64,000 bases of DNA, from contig NZ_JAKFGN010000003.1 of assembly GCF_021502575.1 (NCBI RefSeq), positions 62,001 through 126,000 of the forward strand. Direction: 5' to 3'. The notes below the pieces were generated by a model. The model was given only the letters and a program-made list of their open reading frames with translations. It had not been told where the DNA came from and did not search any database. Source of the DNA: Bradyrhizobium sp. G127. GTDB lineage: Bacteria; Pseudomonadota; Alphaproteobacteria; Rhizobiales; Xanthobacteraceae. How positions within the stretch are numbered: position 1 is the first letter of the stretch; each line of letters starts with the position of its first letter. The translations under genes were made by a program, and so were the position numbers. This document shows positions 58,635 to 64,000 of this stretch, piece after piece.

Positions 58635-60215
58635 CTATTCAGCAGGCACCGCGGTCGGCTTCGGCATCGGCATCACCGCGCCCGACCGTGCATAGGCGAA
58701 GAAGCCCGCGGCCACCACCGCATAGGCCAGCGCCACGCCGGGCGTCACCCCGATCCCCACCGCCGGACCGTGCATGAAGCCGAAGAAGGTCAGCACCGCA
58801 CCGGCCGCGGCGAAGGCGGACGCCTTGACGAAGTCGCGCTCGATCACGAATACCGCCATCGCGGCCAGCACGAGTCCGGAGAGAATGGAGCCCTCGCCGA
58901 GAATCTCGAGGCCCTGATAGAGCACGCCGGTGGCGCCGAGCTTGTCCATGCCGACGGCTGCGGCGCTGGTGCCGGCTGCGGTCAGCGCGCCGTCCACCAG
59001 CGTCTTGCCCCAGGCCGCCAGATGCGGCGTCAGCGCCAGCACGATGGCGGGGGCGTGACTTGCCGGCGTGGTCTGGAACGCCTGCGCGCCGACCAGCATG
59101 CCGATGTAGAGCAGGATCGGCAGGATCGCCACGACGGGAATGAGATTCAGCAGCAGCGAGATGACGCCGAACCACGCCAGCACGATCACCATGAAGCCGG
59201 TCGCAGCCGAATAGCCGATCCGTCCCCCCATCGCCTTCCAGCCGGGATGACCGATATAGACCGCGTTGATGAAGGGGTTGCCCATCAGCGCGCCGATCAG
59301 ACTGACCACGCCGTCGGCGGTCAGCACGCGGTTGGTCGGATAGTGATCGCCGGCCGCTTCCGCGCTTTCCACATTGTCCATCGCCTCGACCAGATCGTAG
59401 ACACCGAACGGAATGGCGGTGACGAGGATGATGCCGATGAACTCGAAGCCCGAGAACACATGGCCGATGGCCGGAATCGGCAGCGAGAAGCCGATGTTGC
59501 TGAACGAGCCGGTCAGCTTGGCGAGGCTCATGCCGCCGATGCTGAGGCCGAACAGGGTCGATCCCCAGGCGATGATCGCGCCCACCGCGATGGCGATCAG
59601 CCCCGCCGGAATGCCCTTCGGATATTTCACGCCGCCGAACCAGCTTGCGAGAATGATGGCGAAGCAGGTGAGGCCGATCACCGGCGTCATGAACATTTCG
59701 AACGCGGGGCGCATCGAGATGAAGGCGACCGAGACGCCGGCCAGCGTGCCGAGCAGCGCTGCGCGGGGCGTGATGCGCTGGATCACCGGAGCGATGAAGC
59801 CGCCGATCATCAGGATGAAGCTCTGGATGAACACCCAGGTCAGACCCGCTTCCCATGCCTTGATTGGATCGCTGGTCTTGAGCAGGATCGGCAGCATGAT
59901 GACGAAGGTGACGATGAACATATGCGGTACGCTGACGCCGGACGGCAGCGCGCAGACGTCGGTGCGGCCTGTCTTCTGTGCGAGGCGGTAGGCCAGCCAC
60001 GCGTAGTACATCGTCGAGAGGAACATCATCAGCCCGAGTGCGGGCAGGATCCGGCCGAACACCAGCGAGTCCGGCATCTTGAGCACGAAGCGCAACAGCG
60101 CCGTTAGCGTCAGCATGTTGACGAGGATATTGGTGCCGAAGCCGAAGAAGGCGTTCCAGTCGCCCGGCGACCACAGAACGGGTTTGCTGGTTGTTGTTGT
60201 CGCTGCTGTGCTCAT
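58635..60215 (-). CDS. NCS2/AzgA-type permease
   Basis: A 526-aa inner-membrane carrier with about 12-14 helices. GDWNAFFGFGTNILVNMLTLTALLRFVL opens it; ALPSGVSVPHMFIVTFVIMLPILL, FGVYDLVEAMDNVESAEAAGDHYPTNRVLTADGVVSLIGALMGNPFINAVYIGHPGWKAMGGRIGYSAATGFMVIVLAWFGV carries the characteristic loop of the NCS2 nucleobase-transporter fold. The position between a biuret-type amidohydrolase and an allophanate hydrolase argues that it imports biuret or a related amide. It starts 9 bp after the amidohydrolase stop, so it is co-transcribed with it. The alternative is a purine or uracil permease. Confidence 0.75.
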   Translation of the reverse strand: MSTAATTTTSKPVLWSPGDWNAFFGFGTNILVNMLTLTALLRFVLKMPDSLVFGRILPALGLMMFLSTMYYAWLAYRLAQKTGRTDVCALPSGVSVPHMFIVTFVIMLPILLKTSDPIKAWEAGLTWVFIQSFILMIGGFIAPVIQRITPRAALLGTLAGVSVAFISMRPAFEMFMTPVIGLTCFAIILASWFGGVKYPKGIPAGLIAIAVGAIIAWGSTLFGLSIGGMSLAKLTGSFSNIGFSLPIPAIGHVFSGFEFIGIILVTAIPFGVYDLVEAMDNVESAEAAGDHYPTNRVLTADGVVSLIGALMGNPFINAVYIGHPGWKAMGGRIGYSAATGFMVIVLAWFGVISLLLNLIPVVAILPILLYIGMLVGAQAFQTTPASHAPAIVLALTPHLAAWGKTLVDGALTAAGTSAAAVGMDKLGATGVLYQGLEILGEGSILSGLVLAAMAVFVIERDFVKASAFAAAGAVLTFFGFMHGPAVGIGVTPGVALAYAVVAAGFFAYARSGAVMPMPKPTAVPAE

Positions 60216-60224
60216 CTGGTGCCC

Positions 60225-60920
60225 CTATGCGATCATTTTTGAAGGTTCGGAATTCATCGCTGCTAAAACGGATTTGGAATTGCTGACCCAGCCGAAGATG
60301 CCGCCCTGCGCCTTGATCATGCGCAGGCCCATCTCGTGGAATTCTGGAAAGTACGACGCGCAGCAATCGGCCAGCACGATGCAGCGGTAGCCGCGGTCGT
60401 TGGCCTCGCGCACGGTGGTGTTGACGCAGACTTCCGTCGTGACGCCGCACACCAGAAGATTTTCGATGCCGTGTTTTTTCAGGACGTCGCCGAGTTCGGT
60501 GGCGTAGAACGCGCCCTTGCCCGGCTTGTCGATCACGATCTCGCCCTTGACCGGATAGAGCGCTGGCACGATGTCGTGGCCGGCTTCACCGCGAATGAGA
60601 ATGCGTCCCATCGGGCCGGGATCGCCGATGCGCAGCGACGGCGCGCCGCGCTCGATTTTGGCAGGCGGCGCGTCAGACAGATCGGGCAGGTGGCCTTCGC
60701 GGGTGTGAACCACCAGCAGTCCGGCCTTGCGAAACGCCGCCAGCACGTCGCCGCACGGTTTCACCGCGCTCGCCAGTTGCGAGACATCGTTGCCGAGAGT
60801 CTCGCCGAAGCCGCCCGGCTCGAGGAAGTCGCGCTGCATGTCGATGATGACGAGAGCGGTGTTCGGCCAGGTCACCTCGACCGGTGCCGGTTCGGCTGAA
60901 AGCAGGCTTGCGATCTGCAT
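60225..60920 (-). CDS. biuH: Biuret amidohydrolase-like cysteine hydrolase (isochorismatase fold)
   Basis: A 231-aa cytoplasmic amidase. The triad is Asp27 ([12 protein letters not shown]), Lys132 ([14 protein letters not shown]) and the nucleophile Cys165 ([30 protein letters not shown]), with the cis-peptide stretch GVTTEV before the Cys. The K-to-C distance (33) equals that of the characterised Rhizobium BiuH, and stretches such as [30 protein letters not shown] and [15 protein letters not shown] agree with it from memory. It would hydrolyse biuret to allophanate plus ammonia. An isochorismatase-fold N-carbamoyl or ureidoacrylate hydrolase is the alternative. It is first in the operon, with a -24/-12 promoter and GGGGAG before the ATG. 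Confidence 0.85.
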   Translation of the reverse strand: MQIASLLSAEPAPVEVTWPNTALVIIDMQRDFLEPGGFGETLGNDVSQLASAVKPCGDVLAAFRKAGLLVVHTREGHLPDLSDAPPAKIERGAPSLRIGDPGPMGRILIRGEAGHDIVPALYPVKGEIVIDKPGKGAFYATELGDVLKKHGIENLLVCGVTTEVCVNTTVREANDRGYRCIVLADCCASYFPEFHEMGLRMIKAQGGIFGWVSNSKSVLAAMNSEPSKMIA

Positions 60921-60950
60921 CGATATCTCCCCGCGTTAATCGGAGAGAGG

Positions 60951-60966
60951 TGCAAAGCCTATGCCA
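60951..60966 (-). promoter_or_regulatory. Sigma-54 type -24/-12 promoter of the biuret operon
   Basis: On the minus strand TGGCAT-AGGCT-TTGCA fits the RpoN consensus TGGCAC-N5-TTGCW, with GG and GC ten bases apart as required. The start of transcription would fall about 12 bases on, some 20 bases before the biuH ATG. Directly upstream of the -24 is TTGT-GT-ACAA (60967-60976), a possible repressor half-site pair. Confidence 0.6.
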
Positions 60967-61084
60967 TTGTGTACAACGCTGAACGCGACGTCGCCACGTT
61001 CATATTATTTTTTGAAATCAAATAATTAGCTATTTTCAGCCGATGTTTTTTGCAGCCGCCCCGCGCTGATTCCGAATCCAGAAT

Positions 61085-61101
61085 GATGAATAATTCATCA
61101 C
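61085..61101. promoter_or_regulatory. 17-bp palindrome upstream of the biuret operon promoter
   Basis: TGATGAAT-A-ATTCATCA is a perfect 8-1-8 inverted repeat about 120-135 bp upstream of the -24 element, the range used by sigma-54 activators. The sequence does not match the NtrC consensus, so another activator or a repressor is possible. Confidence 0.4.
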
Positions 61102-61120
61102 GCTTGCACGACGGGCAAAG

Positions 61121-61162
61121 GCACCGACGGCGGATGTCTTGCATCCGCCGTCGGTGCCATCC
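61121..61162 (-). terminator. Terminator hairpin after the SDR gene
   Basis: A 17-bp perfect stem: GGCACCGACGGCGGATG (61121-61137), loop TCTTG, CATCCGCCGTCGGTGCC (61143-61159). On the minus strand the gene ends at 61172 and the hairpin is followed by only TTT, so it may rely on stem strength. Confidence 0.75.
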
Positions 61163-61171
61163 GCGGCTTTG

Positions 61172-61975
61172 TTATTCGCCTGCGACGGGCAGGCTCAGAT
61201 TGGCATAGACGATGCCGCCGTCCACCGCGATCGCATTGCCGACGACATAATCGCCTGCGCGCGAGGCGAGATAGATCGCGATGCCGGCCATGTCTTCCGG
61301 CTCGCCGATCCGCTTCGACGGGATCGCCTTGGCGACGGCGTCGGCGTGGTCGCGCGCCGCCGTGTTCATGTCGGACTGGAACGCGCCGGGGCAGATCGCC
61401 GTGACGTTGATGTTGTCCTGGATGAGCTTCGCGGCCATGCGGCGGGTCAGATGGATCACCGCCGCCTTGCTCGCCTGATAGGAATAGGTCTCCAGCGGAT
61501 TGACCGACAGGCCGTCGATCGACGCGATGTTGATGACCTTGCCCGGCTTGGCCTTCGTGGCGGCGGCGCGTAGCGGCTTCGCCAGCGCCTTGGTCAGGAA
61601 GAACAGTGACTTGACGTTGAGATTCATCACCTTGTCCCACCCGGCCTCCGGGAATTCATCGAACGCCGCGCCCCATGCCGCGCCCGCGTTGTTGACGAGG
61701 ATGTCGAGCTTCGGCTCGCGCTTGATGATCTCGTCGGCGAGTTTGTTGCAGCCTTCCACCGTGGACATGTCGATGGGAAGCGCGATGCACTCGCCGTCAT
61801 AGGCGGCGGTCAGTTCCTTCGCCGTCTCCTCGCAGGGGCCGGCCTTGCGCGCGGTGATGTAGACCTTCGCCGCGCCCTGCGCGAGAAATCCCGCCGCGAT
61901 CATCTTGCCGATGCCGCGCGATCCGCCGGTGACGAGTGCCACGCGGCCTTTCAGTGAAAACAGATCCTTGAACAT
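61172..61975 (-). CDS. SDR-family NAD(P)-dependent oxidoreductase (RhlG-like)
   Basis: A 267-aa classical short-chain dehydrogenase. It opens FSLKGRVALVTGGSRGIGKMIAAGFLAQGAAKVYITARK with the TGGSRGIG cofactor motif, then DILVNNAGAAWGAAFDEFP, INIASIDGLSVNPLETYSYQASKAAVIHLTRRMA with the YxxxK motif, and ICPGAFQSDM. Compared with FabG it lies nearer to RhlG-type 3-oxoacyl reductases, with KVYITARK in the second strand region. It would reduce a beta-keto acyl or alcohol substrate. It is alone on its strand, ends at a strong hairpin and has no clear partner gene. Confidence 0.9.
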   Translation of the reverse strand: MFKDLFSLKGRVALVTGGSRGIGKMIAAGFLAQGAAKVYITARKAGPCEETAKELTAAYDGECIALPIDMSTVEGCNKLADEIIKREPKLDILVNNAGAAWGAAFDEFPEAGWDKVMNLNVKSLFFLTKALAKPLRAAATKAKPGKVINIASIDGLSVNPLETYSYQASKAAVIHLTRRMAAKLIQDNINVTAICPGAFQSDMNTAARDHADAVAKAIPSKRIGEPEDMAGIAIYLASRAGDYVVGNAIAVDGGIVYANLSLPVAGE

Positions 61976-62073
61976 GGTGCCTCCAATGTTGATTGGCGGC
62001 GATATAGCCCCTGCGGCAAAGCCTGAGTCAAGGAATGGCGGGAATGCGGACGTCTGTTTGAAACGGGGTTGCC

Positions 62074-62131
62074 GTCACCCTGAGGTGCCGTCGCCCTTCG
62101 AGGCTCGCAAGAGCGCGCACCTCAGGATGAC
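62074..62131. repeat. Palindromic intergenic repeat, family B
   Basis: Starts GTCACCCTGAGGTGCCGTCG and ends GAGCGCGCACCTCAGGATGAC, with CTTCGAGGCTCGCAAG in the middle, so a single long hairpin is formed. It lies between same-strand genes, downstream of the polysaccharide deacetylase gene. Confidence 0.75.
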
Positions 62132-62172
62132 GATTCCAGCGACGTTGCTTGCGAAGAAATTTGCAGTTCGTC

Positions 62173-63255
62173 CTACGCCGCATCGACCCGGCGGAAGCCG
62201 TTCCACATCGCGGTGGCGGCGCCGGAGGTCAGCACCGACAGGAACCGCGCGGTCTGGTAATTGCCGTTCAGCGAGATGCGCGGCAGCGCCGTCATGTGCG
62301 CGGCGTTCTCCGGAAAGATCATGCCGGGGCGCGTCGTCACCGCGGTCTTGAATCCAAGTCCACGCGCCAACTTGAATTCGCGCGCGGCGGCGGCAGCTTT
62401 ATAGCCATACGGATAGGCAAAATGCAGCGCGGGCATGTGCAGTTCGTTCTCGATGCGCGAACGGCTGTCGCCCATCTGCCGCCGCGCCTCGGCATCGCTT
62501 TCCCGCGCCAGGTTGCAGTGGCTGATGGTGTGCGCGCCGATGGTGACCAGCGGATCGGCGGCGAAGCCGCGCAACTCGTCCCATGACATGCACAGTTCGC
62601 GTGCTATCGCCGCGTCGTCGATCCCGTAGCGCGCGCACAATGCGCTGACTTCGCGCTGCACGGCGGTGTCGTCCGGCAATGTCTGCAGCCAGTCCTGGAT
62701 CTGATTGAAGGCATCCTGTTTGGCAGCCGCGTCGCCCGCCTCGATCCGCACCTTCGCGCCGTCGCGCACGATCTCGAGGGCCTCTGCGCGGGCGATCACG
62801 CGCTCCAGCGCCAGCCACCAGAGTCGTCCCGTTCCTTCGGCGAAATCGCTGGCGACATAGACCGTGAACGGCGCGTTCTGTTCGCGCATCAACGGCAGCG
62901 CATGGTCGCGGTTGTCGCGATAACCGTCGTCGAAGGTGAAGCAGGCGAAGCGGCGCGCGAAATCGCGCTCGCTCATCCGGCGCTGTGCTTCGTCCAGCGA
63001 AACAATATCGATATCGAGGGCGCGGACATGCGCCAGCACCGCGCGCAGGAAGTCGGGCGTGATTTCGAGATGCCGGTTGGGCTGGAACATATCGTCGCGG
63101 GCCGGGCGAACGTGATGCAGCATGAAGATGGCGCCGACGCCGGAAAGCCACGGCCGCAGCACATGATGCGCGCCGGTGAAATACAGCGCGTCGAGGCCGA
63201 CGCGGATGACGTTATTGCGAAGTTGTTTCATGGCGATGGTTCGGGGGCCGATCAT
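62173..63255 (-). CDS. Polysaccharide deacetylase family protein (NodB homology domain)
   Basis: A 360-aa carbohydrate esterase family 4 protein. FMLHHVRPARDDMFQPNRHLEITPDFLRAVLAHVRALDIDIVSLDEA is the entry to the fold; FACFTFDDGYRDNRDHALPLM holds the metal-binding and catalytic aspartates (FDDGY); GAHTISHCNL provides the two His ligands; FAYPYG is the usual third motif. It deacetylates an N-acetylated sugar polymer, perhaps an exopolysaccharide or the cell wall. No signal peptide is clear. The ATG at 63255 is used; the ATG at 63231 (MKQLRNN) is an alternative, as the first eight residues are weak. Confidence 0.87.
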   Translation of the reverse strand: MIGPRTIAMKQLRNNVIRVGLDALYFTGAHHVLRPWLSGVGAIFMLHHVRPARDDMFQPNRHLEITPDFLRAVLAHVRALDIDIVSLDEAQRRMSERDFARRFACFTFDDGYRDNRDHALPLMREQNAPFTVYVASDFAEGTGRLWWLALERVIARAEALEIVRDGAKVRIEAGDAAAKQDAFNQIQDWLQTLPDDTAVQREVSALCARYGIDDAAIARELCMSWDELRGFAADPLVTIGAHTISHCNLARESDAEARRQMGDSRSRIENELHMPALHFAYPYGYKAAAAAREFKLARGLGFKTAVTTRPGMIFPENAAHMTALPRISLNGNYQTARFLSVLTSGAATAMWNGFRRVDAA

Positions 63256-63435
63256 GCTGTCCGGAACCTTCAGATTGGGCCGGAACCGTTGAACAAACGG
63301 TTATCCGGATGGCTGAAACAGCATTCGGCGGGGCTTTCCGCCCGGCATGTTCCGGTTCAATGCCTCTGTCCATTTCGCGTTTGACACCCGTGCAAGGGTT
63401 TGTTTTGTCAGCATTCTGTCAAGTGAAGGTCCGGG

Positions 63436-64000
63436 ATGAGCCGCATATCAGGTTGGGCACGTAAATGGTGGCCGGGGTTGATTCCCCTGGGCGCTCTTTG
63501 GATCGCTGCGATCTGGACCGGCACCGCCCCGCTCGAGGCCGATCTAGCTGCGCGGTCGACCGCCGCGCTCAAGGACACCGTTCTGGACAAGACCCGTATC
63601 TCCGTGGCCGGCCGCGACGTCGGCCTCTCGGCAGAGGCCTTTTCGGAAGACGGCCGGCGCAGCGCCACCGCGCAGGTCGAGGCCGTCTCCGGCGTGCGGC
63701 TGTTGAATGACGACACCCGTCTGGTCGCGGAAGCCAAGCCCTTCGTCTGGTCGGTGGAGCGCGACGTGGTCCGGATCACGCTTGGCGGTAATGCGCCGCT
63801 GCCAGCCAGCAAGGCGCGGCTGGCGGAAGCCGCGCGCGCGGTGGCCGGCGGCACCGAAGTGTCGGATCGTATGGGCATGGCGCGAGGCGCGCCGCCGCGC
63901 TTCGATACCGCGGCGCTGCTGCTGGTGGATCAGATCGGCAAGCTCAAGGACGGCAAGATCACGCTTAGCGACACCGGCGTCAGCCTGTCTGGCATGGCGC
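63436..64000 (+). CDS. OmpA-family-like envelope protein (3' end cut by window)
   Basis: Only the first 188 codons are visible. The N-terminus has a signal or anchor helix (WWPGLIPLGALWIAAIWTGT) followed by LEADLAARSTAALKDTVLDKTRISVAGRDVGLSAEAFSEDGRRSATAQVEAVSGVRLLNDDTRL, a BON-like repeat of short strands and helices. By comparison with Bradyrhizobium proteins it should continue with more BON-type units and end in an OmpA peptidoglycan-binding domain, but this is inferred. The ATG has GAAGGTCCGGG before it. It is divergent from the deacetylase gene across 180 bp. Confidence 0.7.
   Translation, partial: MSRISGWARKWWPGLIPLGALWIAAIWTGTAPLEADLAARSTAALKDTVLDKTRISVAGRDVGLSAEAFSEDGRRSATAQVEAVSGVRLLNDDTRLVAEAKPFVWSVERDVVRITLGGNAPLPASKARLAEAARAVAGGTEVSDRMGMARGAPPRFDTAALLLVDQIGKLKDGKITLSDTGVSLSGMA

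Noticed and set aside
58639-60450. 603-codon minus-strand frame overlapping the permease and hydrolase
   Set aside because: It runs across two real genes in another frame, is Arg/Asp/Gly-rich and shows no helices or motifs.

Overview
The window is GC-rich, gene-dense DNA from an alphaproteobacterium, most likely the Bradyrhizobium/Rhodopseudomonas/Afipia group (Nitrobacteraceae). This placement rests on gene content: a Bradyrhizobium-type outer-membrane beta-barrel protein, a DUF1236 protein, a 389-aa D-tartrate dehydratase with the same numbered active-site residues as the Bradyrhizobium enzyme, an intracellular PHA depolymerase, EcfG-like and Irr-like sites, and short palindromic repeats of a kind I associate with this group. 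I see no insertion sequence, phage, CRISPR array or rRNA. The region reads as ordinary chromosome of a metabolically versatile soil bacterium.

Layout. 1-2.1 kb: a truncated DEAD-box helicase and a DUF1236 protein. 2.1-5.9 kb: a form II CO-dehydrogenase-like molybdenum hydroxylase operon (S-L-M order). 6.3-12.4 kb: a trehalose island (MFS transporter, otsB, GH15 hydrolase, otsA), with two sites resembling the general-stress sigma factor EcfG promoter. 12.6-18.6 kb: tRNA-Ser(GGA), an OMP, and a LysR regulator divergent from nitronate monooxygenase, a periplasmic binding protein and an acyl-CoA synthetase. 18.6-21.3 kb: a BigR-type sulfide/persulfide module (dioxygenase, ArsR sensor, rhodanese-membrane fusion, TauE exporter). 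21.3-26 kb: two divergent molybdenum enzymes. 26-30.5 kb: TetR, PmtA-like methyltransferase, SDR, a pair of related hairpin elements, a small DUF protein and an orphan binding protein.

30.6-44.4 kb holds mixed metabolism: tartrate dehydratase, PHA depolymerase, GST, a bicupin, an MFS carrier, VOC and carboxymuconolactone-decarboxylase proteins, a two-subunit acyl-CoA dehydrogenase, an AapJ-like binding protein, an L,D-transpeptidase and a Tat-exported amidohydrolase. 44.5-47.1 kb: a cyanide-insensitive type bd oxidase with its DUF2474 small subunit. 47.3-56.6 kb: an iron-uptake island (TonB-ExbD-ExbB, two TonB-dependent receptors, a PepSY membrane protein and a PiuC-type hydroxylase), with Fur-like and Irr-like sites. 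56.8-61 kb: a biuret-utilisation operon (amidohydrolase, permease, allophanate hydrolase) behind a sigma-54 type -24/-12 promoter. 61.2-64 kb: SDR, polysaccharide deacetylase and the start of an OmpA-family protein.

The strongest points for follow-up are the nitrogen-controlled biuret operon, the paired CTAG-ended hairpins that share a frame but have co-varying stems, the two EcfG-like sites bracketing the trehalose island, the 19-bp tandem repeat before the bd oxidase, and the acyl-CoA dehydrogenase pair in which one partner lacks the catalytic glutamate. None of these is a clearly new kind of system. They are mainly new arrangements and regulatory hypotheses on known families.
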